Assembly: GCF_937888285.1 (NCBI RefSeq)
Contig: NZ_CALART010000008.1
Coordinates: forward strand, 62,001-126,000
DNA length: 64,000 nt
Source: an uncultured Aquimonas sp.
GTDB taxonomy: Bacteria > Pseudomonadota > Gammaproteobacteria > Xanthomonadales > Xanthomonadaceae
Direction: 5' to 3'
In this document: positions 18,240 through 26,722 of the stretch, piece by piece
How the letters are laid out: every line of letters begins with the position of its first letter
Position numbering within the stretch: the first letter of the stretch is position 1
The notes under the pieces: model-generated
The model's input: only the letters and a program-made list of their open reading frames with translations
What the model was told of the DNA's origin: nothing
Database searches by the model: none
Translations under genes and position numbers: made by a program

Positions 18240-21200
18240 CCCGCCGCCACCGGCCGCTGCAGTTTTGCGGACGTGATCCAGGAAGGCGAGCTGCGCGAGC
18301 AGCTGCGCACACTGAACCTCGGCCCGGACGGCCGGCCCTGGCTGGACGACGCGCGTCTGTCGGAAGCAGTCGCTGCCATCACCCGGCTCGGTACGCCCAA
18401 GCTGATGGAGGCCAACCAGAAGGCCACCGAGCTGCTGATCAAAGGCCTGACTGTCGAGGGCCTGCCCGGCTGGGACGGCGGGCGCGGCCAGACGCTGCGC
18501 TATATCGATTGGGACACACCGACCAACAACCGCTTCACCGTCGTAAACCAGTACCGCGTCGACTGCCCGCCCGGTTTCAACAGTGGCAAGGCCTTCATCG
18601 TGCCCGACCTCGTGCTGCTGGTGAACGGCATCCCGCTGGTGGTGGTGGAGTGCAAGAGCCCCTCCATCCCCGAGCCGCTGGCCGAGGCCGTCGACCAGCT
18701 GCGGCGCTACAGCAATCAGCGCAAGGCGGCCTTCGAGATCGACGACAACGAGGGCAACGAAGCGCTGTTCGCCACAAACCAGCTGCTGGTGGCCAGCTGC
18801 GGCGACTTCGCCCGTCTGGGCTGCATCGGCGCGGACTTCGAGCACTACGCGGAGTGGAAAACGGTGGTGGGCCCGGACGGCTCCGGCAGCGAGCTCGAAA
18901 CCGCCGAGGCGCTGGGCAAGCCTAGCCTGACGGAGCAGGAGCGGCTGATCGCGGGCGTGCTGGCTCCCGCGCACCTGCTGGACGTGGTGCGGCATTTCCT
19001 GCTGTTCATGCAGGTGGGTGGCCAGACCCTGAAGTCGGTGTGCCGCTACCAGCAGTACCGGGCGGTCAATCGTGCCATTGCCCGGCTCAAGACCGGCAAG
19101 ACGCGGCTGCAACACGGTGAACACGACCAGCGTGGCGGCATCGTCTGGCACACCCAGGGCTCGGGCAAGAGCCTGACGATGGTGTTCCTGGTGCGCAAGA
19201 TGCGGGCGGACGCGCAGCTGCGGCGTTTCAAGGTCATTGTCGTCACCGACCGCAAGGACCTGCAGAGCCAGCTGTCGGTGACCGCCACGCTCACCGGAGA
19301 GGTGGTCGAGGTGGCGGACAGCACGGCCGGGGTGAAAGCGCTGGCGCGTCGCAAGGGGCCGGGCCTGATCTTCGCCACCATCCAGAAGTACCGCGATGGC
19401 GACACCGCAAATGATGCGCCGCTCTCGGCCAAGGATCTGCCCAAGGTGCAAGAACCGAAATCCGGCTACAGGGCCGGCGACGGTGCCAGCGCCAGCCGCC
19501 TCGCCACGAGCAGCGCTTTCGAGGTCTTGAACGAGGACGACGGCATTCTCGTGCTGGTCGATGAGGCCCATCGCACCCAGGCCGGTGACCTGCACGCCAG
19601 TCTGCTCGCTGGGCTGCCCAACTGCGCGCGCATCGGCTTCACCGGCACGCCGATCATCATGGGTGAGAAGAAGCGCACCCACGAGATCTTCGGCGAGTTC
19701 ATCGATCGCTACACGATCAAGGAAGCCGAGGCCGATGGCGCGACGGTGCCGGTGCTCTATGAAGGGCGCACCGCCAACGGCGCGATCAAGGACGGCGCCA
19801 GCCTGGACGAGCTGTTCGAGGATCTGTTCCGCCAGCACACGCCCGAAGAGCTGGAGGCGATCAAGCAGAAGTACGCCACCAAGGGCCACATCTTCGATGC
19901 CCCCGCGCTGATCGCCGAAAAGGCACGGGACATGCTGCGCCACTACGTCACTCACCTGCTGCCCAATGGCTACAAGGCGCAGGTGGTGGCCTACAGCCGG
20001 CTTGCGGCTATCCGCTATTTCGAGGCGCTGAAGAAGGCACGCGATGAGCTGCTGGCTGACGCCCAAGCATTGAGCCCCCAGGACAAGACCCTGGACGACG
20101 AGGCCCTGTGTCAACGACCGCCGAAGGTGCAGGCCGTGGTGCAGGCTTGGCGCTACCGCGAAACGCTCGCACAGATCGAGTTCGCGCCGATCATCTCGGG
20201 CAGCAACAACGATGACCCCGCGTGGAAGACGTGGACCGATGGCGCGCTACAGGAAGCACTGATCAAGCGCTTCAAGAAGCCCTTGTTCCATGCCGACGTC
20301 GCCAAGACCGACCCACTGGCCTTCCTGGTGGTCAAGTCGATGCTGCTGACGGGCTTCGATGCGCCCATCGAGGGCGTCATGTACCTGGACCGGCCGATCC
20401 GCGAAGCCGAGCTGCTGCAGGCCATCGCCCGCGTCAACCGCACGGGCTTCGGCAAGCGCTGCGGCATCGTGGTGGACTACTACGGCGTGGCCCAGCACCT
20501 GAAACAGGCGCTGGCGGCCTACGCCGACGAGGATGTGGAAGGCGCACTCGCCAGCCTGAAGGATGAAGTGCCCGTGCTGCGCGATCGCCACCTGCGCGTG
20601 GTGGATCTGTTCCGCCAGCGCGGCATCGATTCGCTGGACGACACCGAAGCCTGCGTCGAGGCCTTGGCCAGCGAAAAGCTGCGGGCTGAGTTCGCGGTCA
20701 AGTTGAAGGGGTTTCTCGCCTCCTTGGATACGGTGCTGCCGCGCCCGGAAGGGCTGCCCTACTCGGGTGACGCCAAACGGCTTGCCTACATCTACGCGCG
20801 GGCACGCAACCGCTACAAGGACACGCCAGTGCTTGGCAAGGATGTCGGCGCCAAGGTCCGCAAGCTGATCGACGACCACGTGATCTCGCTGGGCATCGAC
20901 CCAAAGATTCCGCCGATCCAGCTGACCGACGCCGAATTCGACAGGCAGCTGGGGCGTGCTGCCAATGACCGGGCCAAGGCCTCCGAGATGGAGCATGCGA
21001 TCCGCTCTCACATCCGCAAGCACGTGGATGAAGACCCGGTGCTCTATCGCAAGCTCTCCGAACGCTTGAACGAGATCCTGAGGACGCTGGGCGAGCAGTG
21101 GAACGAAGTCACCGCGCAGCTGCAGAAGATCATCGATGATTTGCGTACGGGCACGGCGAGCAACGCCGACACTCCCTCCGACTTGCCGCCCCACTGCGCG

Positions 21201-21500
21201 CCCTTCCTGCGCACGCTGCTGGATGTCGTAAGCACGGGCCACTCGCCGAACCCTGCGGAGCTTGTGCGGCTCAAGGATGTGACCGTCGAGCTCGTGGACA
21301 TCCTGGTCGATGAGCTGAAGGGCAACGCCGACCTCTGGAAGCCACATCGACGGGCTGATCAGGAGAATCTCAACGGTCTGCTGTTCGATCACCTGATGCG
21401 GCTGCGGCCACCACTGGTCGACACCGACACGGCTGGCGTGCTGGCCGATAGGCTGTTGGAACAGGCGCGAGCGAGCCACGCCACGCTGGTGCGGGTGTGA
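18150..21500 (+). CDS. hsdR: Type I restriction enzyme, endonuclease/translocase subunit
   Basis: ATP-dependent DNA translocase and nuclease of the type I complex. 1116 residues from ATG 18150 (copy 2 of the duplicated start). The N-terminal PD-(D/E)xK nuclease has Asp153 in IVPDLVLL and Glu167/Lys169 in VVECKSP. Superfamily 2 helicase motor: Walker A GSGKS (337-341), DEAH (471-474) and the later motif with FTGTPI. The C-terminus is helical and should dock on HsdM. The frame is open upstream through copy 1 to 18075, so a slightly longer product cannot be excluded. Separated from hsdS by two accessory genes, all same-strand and close-spaced. Confidence 0.95.
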   Translation: MGWELQDVEKPFMAQLQALGWSEVSGSLDEPAATGRCSFADVIQEGELREQLRTLNLGPDGRPWLDDARLSEAVAAITRLGTPKLMEANQKATELLIKGLTVEGLPGWDGGRGQTLRYIDWDTPTNNRFTVVNQYRVDCPPGFNSGKAFIVPDLVLLVNGIPLVVVECKSPSIPEPLAEAVDQLRRYSNQRKAAFEIDDNEGNEALFATNQLLVASCGDFARLGCIGADFEHYAEWKTVVGPDGSGSELETAEALGKPSLTEQERLIAGVLAPAHLLDVVRHFLLFMQVGGQTLKSVCRYQQYRAVNRAIARLKTGKTRLQHGEHDQRGGIVWHTQGSGKSLTMVFLVRKMRADAQLRRFKVIVVTDRKDLQSQLSVTATLTGEVVEVADSTAGVKALARRKGPGLIFATIQKYRDGDTANDAPLSAKDLPKVQEPKSGYRAGDGASASRLATSSAFEVLNEDDGILVLVDEAHRTQAGDLHASLLAGLPNCARIGFTGTPIIMGEKKRTHEIFGEFIDRYTIKEAEADGATVPVLYEGRTANGAIKDGASLDELFEDLFRQHTPEELEAIKQKYATKGHIFDAPALIAEKARDMLRHYVTHLLPNGYKAQVVAYSRLAAIRYFEALKKARDELLADAQALSPQDKTLDDEALCQRPPKVQAVVQAWRYRETLAQIEFAPIISGSNNDDPAWKTWTDGALQEALIKRFKKPLFHADVAKTDPLAFLVVKSMLLTGFDAPIEGVMYLDRPIREAELLQAIARVNRTGFGKRCGIVVDYYGVAQHLKQALAAYADEDVEGALASLKDEVPVLRDRHLRVVDLFRQRGIDSLDDTEACVEALASEKLRAEFAVKLKGFLASLDTVLPRPEGLPYSGDAKRLAYIYARARNRYKDTPVLGKDVGAKVRKLIDDHVISLGIDPKIPPIQLTDAEFDRQLGRAANDRAKASEMEHAIRSHIRKHVDEDPVLYRKLSERLNEILRTLGEQWNEVTAQLQKIIDDLRTGTASNADTPSDLPPHCAPFLRTLLDVVSTGHSPNPAELVRLKDVTVELVDILVDELKGNADLWKPHRRADQENLNGLLFDHLMRLRPPLVDTDTAGVLADRLLEQARASHATLVRV

Positions 21501-21504
21501 GTCG

Positions 21505-22218
21505 ATGAGCGTGTCGATGATTCCGCCCGTGCTTCAGGTGGACGATCTGCAGTTCGTCGTACGCCACAGTGTGCGTCGCAGAACGCTGCAGATCACGGTC
21601 GATCGAGACGGCGCCCTGCTGCTGTCGGCACCGCCCGATGTCGGCGAGGCAGTGCTGCGCGCTTTCGTGATGGATAAGCGCTTCTGGATCTACACCAAGC
21701 TTGCCGAGAAAGATCGGCTGCAGCGGCTGGTGCCGCGAAAGCAGTACGTCGGCGGCGAAGGCTTTCTTTACCTAGGGCGCAGCTTTCGGTTGAAGCTGGT
21801 CGATACCCAGGATGTGCCGCTGAAGCTGGCAGCGGGACGCTTCTGCCTGCGCCGGGATGCCCTTCCTGCCGCGCGCGAACACTTCGTGCGCTGGTACAGC
21901 GAGCGCGCCAGGGCTTGGCTGTCGAGCCGTGTGGCCGACTATCAATCGCGCATGGAGGTGGCACCAGCGGGCGTCAGGGTGCAGGACCTCGGGTACCGCT
22001 GGGGATCCTGTGGCAAGGGCGACTGGCTGTACTTCCATTGGAAGGCGATCCTGCTGCCCGCGCGCATCGCGGAGTACGTGGTGGTGCACGAAATCGCCCA
22101 TCTGCATGAGCCGCACCACACGCCAGCGTTTTGGCTGCGGATTGAGCGCGCCATGCCGGACTACGAAAAGCGCAAGGCGTGGCTGGCCGAACATGGAATC
22201 GATGTGGAAGGCATCTGA
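21505..22218 (+). CDS. YgjP/SprT-type zinc metallopeptidase (DUF45, M48-like)
   Basis: 237 residues, starting 4 nt after the hsdR stop; ATG 21517 is an alternative. Zinc-peptidase motif HEIAH (His195-Glu196-His199) followed by the third ligand region EPHH, as in the YgjP/WLM family. The N-terminal half is a beta-rich domain (VRRRTLQITVDRDG). Proteins of this family are often the last gene of type I restriction loci. Their substrate is not established; processing of protein-DNA complexes or of Hsd subunits is only a guess. Confidence 0.86.
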   Translation: MSVSMIPPVLQVDDLQFVVRHSVRRRTLQITVDRDGALLLSAPPDVGEAVLRAFVMDKRFWIYTKLAEKDRLQRLVPRKQYVGGEGFLYLGRSFRLKLVDTQDVPLKLAAGRFCLRRDALPAAREHFVRWYSERARAWLSSRVADYQSRMEVAPAGVRVQDLGYRWGSCGKGDWLYFHWKAILLPARIAEYVVVHEIAHLHEPHHTPAFWLRIERAMPDYEKRKAWLAEHGIDVEGI

Positions 22219-22673
22219 GAACAATTGCGGACTGATTCACCAGGAACCACTTCGAGTTGCTGAGCCAATGGAAGGGACAGCGCGGCATGACTACAAGCCC
22301 AAGTGAAATCGCGCCCATGAAGAACTGAAGCACGTGTAAGTGCTCATGCATGCCTGGCCACAGGGTGTTCGGTACCCGACATGGGCTTGAGTCTCAGCGA
22401 GTTCGACTGGTTCTGGGTGGCCCAGATTTTTGGTCGTGCTTGCCGACACGCCCGGTAACCGGAGCGATAGAAGCGCTGGCCCAGAAGCGTGGACCGGAAG
22501 ATGGAGGAAGGGCAGCGTCGAGCAAGCCCGCTTCACCGAGCCCATCTCGCGCACCGGGGCCCATGTGCCGTGAAGCGGCTGAAACGAAGGCATCGACAGA
22601 TTCGTCTGACGTCGGTCATGGCACTGCCAGCTTGGGGACTCCACCCTGCGGCCTTCCCAACTCAGGAGTGGCC
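22219..22673. other. Gap between defence island and ubiD, no gene
   Basis: 455 bp without a supported gene. I looked for a copy of the 3' half of tRNA-Arg (GGGGGTTCGAATCCC) that would mark the right end of an integrated element and did not find one. The promoter of ubiD should be here; no clear boxes. Confidence 0.5.
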
Positions 22674-24158
22674 ATGCGCGACCAGGATCTCCGCAGCTTC
22701 CTCAGCCTTCTGGAGCGCCGTGGGCAGCTGCAGCGCGTGGCCGCGCCCTTGTCGTCGGAGCTGGACACCACGGCGCTATCGCTGGAGGCGCTGCGTCGAC
22801 AGGGACCTGCGCTGCTGATGCAGTGCGTGGACGGCGGGCCTCACCCGGTGCTCGGCAACCTGTTCGGTCACCGCAGCCGCATCGAGCTGGCGATGGCGGG
22901 TCGGCCGCTGGCCAGCCTGCGCGAGCTGGGCGCGCTGCTGGCGAGCCTCAAGGAGCCGCGCTGGCCGGGCTCGCTGAAACAGGCGCTGCAGACCTGGCCC
23001 GAGCTGGCGCAGTTGGCGCACGTCGCGCCGCGCTCGGTCAGCAGTGCCGCTTTCGAGGAGATCACGCAGGAGGGCGAGGAGATCGATCTCGGGCGCCTGC
23101 CGATCCAGCGCTGCTGGCCGGGCGATGCCGGGCGCCTGATCACCTTCGGCCTGGTGATCACCCGCGGCCCAAGCCAGCCGCGCCAGAACATCGCGATCTA
23201 CCGCCAGCAGCTGATCGCGCCGAACCGCGTGATCATGCGCTGGCTGCCGCATCGCGGTGGCGCCCTCGATTTCGCCGAGCATCGCCGACTGCATCCGCGG
23301 CGGCCGTTTCCGGTGGTGGTGGCAATCGGCGCGGACCCGGCCACCCTGCTGGCGGCGGTGGCGCCGGTGCCGGACACGCTGTCGGAGTTCGAGTTCGCCG
23401 GCCTGCTGCGCGGTGAGCGCTCGCGGGTCTGGCGCAGCCGGCACACCGGGCTCGACGTGCCGGCCGGCGCGGAGATCGTTCTGGAAGGTCATATTCAACC
23501 GGATGACGAGGCGATCGAGGGTCCCTTCGGCGACCACACCGGCTACTACAACGCGCAGGGGCTGTTTCCGGTGCTGACCGTCGAGCGCGTTCGCCTGCGC
23601 CGCGACGCGATCTACCACGCGAGCTACATGGGCCGCGCGCCCTACGACGAGCCCTCGGTGCTGGCGATGGCGCTGAACGAGGTCTTCGTGCCAATCCTGC
23701 AGAAGGTGTTTCCCGAGATCGTCGACTTCCACCTGCCGCCGGAAGCCTGCTCCTATCGGATCGCGGTGGTCAGTATCCGCAAGCAGTATCCGGGGCATGC
23801 CCGCCGGGTGATGATGGGGATCTGGTCGTATCTCCGGCAGTTCACCTACACCAAGTTCGTCATCGTCACTGATGACGACATCGATGTGCGCAGCTGGTCC
23901 GAGGTGATCTGGGCGATCAGCACCCGCGTCGATCCGGCCCGCGACAGTCTGATCGTCGAGAACACGCCAATCGACTACCTCGACTTCAGCAGCCCGGTAC
24001 CGAATCTCGGCTCGAAGATGGGTCTGGATGCCACCCGCAAGCTCCGCGGTGAGACGGACCGTGCCTGGAGCGCCCCGATCGTTCCCGATGCGGACGTGGC
24101 TGCGCGCATGGCCGAGCTTTGGAAGAGCCTGTCGCGCACGGCGCGCGCCGAGTCCTGA
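22674..24158 (+). CDS. ubiD: 4-hydroxy-3-polyprenylbenzoate decarboxylase
   Basis: Prenylated-FMN-dependent decarboxylase of ubiquinone synthesis acting after UbiA. 494 residues from ATG 22674, with AGGAG 6 nt upstream. UbiD-family stretches are present: EEITQEGEEIDL, QNIAIYRQQLI, the substrate/cofactor region EGPFGDHTGYYN (about residues 279-290) and IVTDDDIDVR near the C-terminus. The reading frame is open a further 108 codons upstream, but that part has no homology-like features. Single gene, convergent with the exporter operon. Confidence 0.95.
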   Translation: MRDQDLRSFLSLLERRGQLQRVAAPLSSELDTTALSLEALRRQGPALLMQCVDGGPHPVLGNLFGHRSRIELAMAGRPLASLRELGALLASLKEPRWPGSLKQALQTWPELAQLAHVAPRSVSSAAFEEITQEGEEIDLGRLPIQRCWPGDAGRLITFGLVITRGPSQPRQNIAIYRQQLIAPNRVIMRWLPHRGGALDFAEHRRLHPRRPFPVVVAIGADPATLLAAVAPVPDTLSEFEFAGLLRGERSRVWRSRHTGLDVPAGAEIVLEGHIQPDDEAIEGPFGDHTGYYNAQGLFPVLTVERVRLRRDAIYHASYMGRAPYDEPSVLAMALNEVFVPILQKVFPEIVDFHLPPEACSYRIAVVSIRKQYPGHARRVMMGIWSYLRQFTYTKFVIVTDDDIDVRSWSEVIWAISTRVDPARDSLIVENTPIDYLDFSSPVPNLGSKMGLDATRKLRGETDRAWSAPIVPDADVAARMAELWKSLSRTARAES

Positions 24159-24165
24159 GTCGTCG

Positions 24166-24194
24166 CGCCTGCCTCTGCGGGCGTAAGGCAGGCG
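24166..24194. terminator. Bidirectional hairpin between ubiD and the exporter operon
   Basis: CGCCTGCC (24166-24173) pairs with GGCAGGCG (24187-24194) in the 45-nt gap between two convergent genes. No T tract on either strand. Confidence 0.45.
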
Positions 24195-24203
24195 TCGCAA
24201 CGG

Positions 24204-24782
24204 TCACCGCAGCGGCCAGTCCGGGTGCTGGAACAGCTGGCCGTAGCGCTGCAGGCTGGCGTGCAGGGCGTCGTGCTCCTCGGCCGGGCTGGCGCCGGCC
24301 TCCAGCCGCTGTGCCGACTGCAGCAGCTCGGCCAGAATCCCGTGCAAGGCAGCATCCGCTTGCGGCTCAAGCTTGCAGTTCGCAAACAGGTAGCGGACCT
24401 GGGCTCGCAGCTCGGTCGCCAAGACCTTGGCCTCCCCACCATCACGAACGGCCGCTACGACGGCATCGAAGATCGCCCGCATGCCCTGGCGCAAGGGAGC
24501 ATCGGAGGCCCAGCCACCCTCGGGTGCAGTGATGGGCGCGGCCAGTGAGGCATGGTTGTGGGGATCTTCATGCGCATGCCCCTGCAAATCAGGTCCGGAT
24601 TGGGATTCGGATTCGGATTCGGATTCGGATTCGGAAGAGCTTGATTCTTCTTGGAGACTTGCGGGCTGCGGCCTGCCGGGATCGCCCGGACCAGGCCCCG
24701 CATGAAGCGCAAGCGAAGTTTGGAGCGCCAGCAGCATGGCAACCAGATGGACGGACGAGATGCGAAGCGACAGAGCTTTCAT
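24204..24782 (-). CDS. Secreted His/Glu/Ser-rich protein of unknown function
   Basis: 192 residues, not recognised. A signal peptide-like N-terminus (about 1-27) is followed by a low-complexity Ser/Glu run encoded by a (GGATTC)5 repeat, then a histidine patch (HAHEDPHNHAS, about 69-79) that could bind metal, and a helical C-terminal domain (about 95-190). The ATG directly follows the stop of the upstream ATPase gene (TGAATG), so it is the last gene of the TetR exporter operon. Periplasmic metal binding linked to the exporter is a guess from context. Confidence 0.68.
   Translation of the reverse strand: MKALSLRISSVHLVAMLLALQTSLALHAGPGPGDPGRPQPASLQEESSSSESESESESESQSGPDLQGHAHEDPHNHASLAAPITAPEGGWASDAPLRQGMRAIFDAVVAAVRDGGEAKVLATELRAQVRYLFANCKLEPQADAALHGILAELLQSAQRLEAGASPAEEHDALHASLQRYGQLFQHPDWPLR
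24603..24632. repeat. Simple repeat (GGATTC)5
   Basis: Five perfect 6-bp units inside the secreted-protein gene, encoding alternating Glu and Ser. As a 6-mer, unit gain or loss changes length without shifting the frame. Confidence 0.95.
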
Positions 24783-25520
24783 TCAGGCGACCTCCAATTT
24801 GTTGGTCAAGGTTGAAGGGGCCTGTTCGACCAGATGGGTTCGCCCATCGCGGATCTGGTACAGGCGCGGAAAGCTGGGGATGATCTTTTCGTCGTGCGTA
24901 ACCACGATAACCGCCGTGCCGTATCGACGCGCCATGGCCGAGAGCAGGGACACCACCGCGAGCGCCCGGGCGCCATCAAGCGGCGCCGTCGGTTCATCGG
25001 CAAGAATCACGGGGGGATGGTTCACCAGCGCACGAGCGATGGCCACCCGCTGCTGCTCGCCGCCCGACAGCTGGCTCGGCATCGCGCGCGCGCGATGCTC
25101 GATCTCCAAGGCGGCGAGCAGCGCCTGCGCGCGACGCCGGGCTTCGGCATTGCGCACGCCCGCCAGCATCGGCAAGAGCGCCACATTGTCGGTCACGTCG
25201 AGAAAGGGCAGCAGGTAGGGCTGCTGGAAGATGAAGCCAATCCGATCCCGTCGCAGCGCTGTCAGGTCGGCTACCTTCCAGCCATCCCGGTAGAGCACCT
25301 GCCCGCCCAACAACATCTCGCCGCCGCTGGGCTCGATGACGGCCCCCAGGCACTTGAGCAGGGTGGACTTGCCCGAGCCGGAGGGCCCCACCAGTCCGAC
25401 CAGTTCGCCGGGAGCGACGACCATGTCGCAACCGCGCAGGGCATCCACTGCCGTGTCGCCACTGCCGTAACGTTTGCGCAATCCACGCAGCTCGATGCCG
25501 GGTGCCTGCTCTGCGTTCAT
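24783..25520 (-). CDS. ABC exporter ATP-binding protein (MacB/DevA/LolD type)
   Basis: 245-residue ATPase with Walker A GPSGSGKST, Q-loop FIFQQPYLLPFL, signature LSGGEQQR and Walker B VILADEPTAPLD, all of the LolD/MacB subgroup. It pairs with the FtsX-type permease just upstream and the periplasmic adaptor before that. The start at 25520 is chosen because GGAGG lies 6 nt upstream; the ATG at 25526 abuts the same site with no spacing. It follows the permease stop by 2 nt. Confidence 0.9.
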   Translation of the reverse strand: MNAEQAPGIELRGLRKRYGSGDTAVDALRGCDMVVAPGELVGLVGPSGSGKSTLLKCLGAVIEPSGGEMLLGGQVLYRDGWKVADLTALRRDRIGFIFQQPYLLPFLDVTDNVALLPMLAGVRNAEARRRAQALLAALEIEHRARAMPSQLSGGEQQRVAIARALVNHPPVILADEPTAPLDGARALAVVSLLSAMARRYGTAVIVVTHDEKIIPSFPRLYQIRDGRTHLVEQAPSTLTNKLEVA

Positions 25521-25522
25521 GC

Positions 25523-26722
25523 TCATCCTCCGATCGCTTCGGCCGGGTCGACCGTCAGTGCCGCGCGGATGGCGAGTGCCGATGCCAGGGCACACACCAC
25601 CAGCGTCAGCGCCAGTGCGCGCAGCGAGTCTTCCGGAATCAGCAGAACGAATTTCGGGAAGTACGGGGCCCACAAGTGTGCGCTGATGCGGCCAGAAGCG
25701 AAGCCGATCAGTCCGAGCGCCAGCGCTTGCTGCAGGATCATCAGGGCGATCGTGCGGTTACGCGTGCCGATCAGCTTGAGCACCGCGATCTCGCGCAGCT
25801 TGCCGAGAGTCAGGGTGTAGATGATGAAGGCCACGATGGCCGCACTGACGATCGCGAGGATCACGAGGAACATCGCGATCTGCCGCGCCGAGGTCGCGAT
25901 CAGTTTCGCGATCAGGATGTCCTGCATCGCCGCGCGGTCGTGCACGCCAAGTGCCAGCCCCTCGCGAATGGCGCGTGTCACGGCTTGGGCGTCCGCGCCC
26001 GGAGAAAGTCGGACCAGCACCGTGTTGACCGAGCCCGTGCTCTGCTGCAAGGCGTCGATGGCCGAGCGGACGTCCTCATTGACGCCGGCCAGCGCGGGCA
26101 GAAGGTCAGTTCTTGCGCGTTGGGCGCGCACGGCTTCGGGGTCTCGCCGATACTGCGCTTCCTGTGCATCCGGAAGGTTCACGAACAGCATCGGATCGCC
26201 CCCCGAGGACACCATGCGTCGAGTCAGCCCGACGATCGTCAGCGGCTGCCGGCGCAGCCAGACGGTGTCGCCAAGGTTGAGACCGCTGGCGATGTCGACG
26301 ACCGCCTCGAAGCGCCGGGCGGTGGGCAGGCGCCCGGCGATGAGCTGTGGCGGTTGGCCGGGCAGCAGCGCCTGCTGCAGCTCGATGCCCACCAGCATCA
26401 CCCGCAGATCGCGCTGCCCATGGCGCACCTGCAGCGTGAGGTAGATGGCGTTGGCCGCAGCCTCCACGCCCGGCAGCGACGACAGGCTGGCACGCAGATC
26501 GTCCGGAAGGGCAGAAGGCTCGGCCCAGGGACCCAACGTGTCCTTCTGGACCACCCAGAGATCGGCACCGCTGCCATCCAGCAGGGCCTGAGCATCATCC
26601 ACCATCCCGCGATACACGCCCGCCATCGTCAGCGTGACCCCCAGTAGCAGGCCGAGACCCAGTCCGGTGAACAGGAAGCGCCCCCAGGCGTGGGCGATAT
26701 CGCGGCCGGCGAGGCTGATCAC
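25523..26722 (-). CDS. ABC exporter permease, FtsX/MacB family (DevC-like)
   Basis: 399 residues: one N-terminal membrane helix (about 15-38), a large periplasmic domain (about 40-280) and three C-terminal helices (about 285-385). It lacks the fused ATPase of MacB, so it needs the separate ATPase downstream, as in DevBCA exporters. The start codon is GTG, overlapping the adaptor stop as GTGA, so it is translationally coupled. It probably exports a small hydrophobic compound or envelope component through an outer-membrane channel encoded elsewhere. Confidence 0.88.
   Translation of the reverse strand: MISLAGRDIAHAWGRFLFTGLGLGLLLGVTLTMAGVYRGMVDDAQALLDGSGADLWVVQKDTLGPWAEPSALPDDLRASLSSLPGVEAAANAIYLTLQVRHGQRDLRVMLVGIELQQALLPGQPPQLIAGRLPTARRFEAVVDIASGLNLGDTVWLRRQPLTIVGLTRRMVSSGGDPMLFVNLPDAQEAQYRRDPEAVRAQRARTDLLPALAGVNEDVRSAIDALQQSTGSVNTVLVRLSPGADAQAVTRAIREGLALGVHDRAAMQDILIAKLIATSARQIAMFLVILAIVSAAIVAFIIYTLTLGKLREIAVLKLIGTRNRTIALMILQQALALGLIGFASGRISAHLWAPYFPKFVLLIPEDSLRALALTLVVCALASALAIRAALTVDPAEAIGG

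Noticed and set aside
18222..20114. Long minus-strand open frame opposite hsdR
   Set aside because: The plus strand has nuclease, Walker A and DEAH motifs of HsdR in order; the minus frame has none.
11258..22673. Full integrative element with integrase and att sites at tRNA-Arg
   Set aside because: No integrase or excisionase gene and no 3' tRNA repeat at the right end could be found. Only the tRNA-half scar and the sharp change of gene content support mobility.
24599..24640. CRISPR-like array
   Set aside because: The repeat is a plain 6-bp tandem without spacers. No repeat-spacer pattern or cas gene was seen anywhere in the window.
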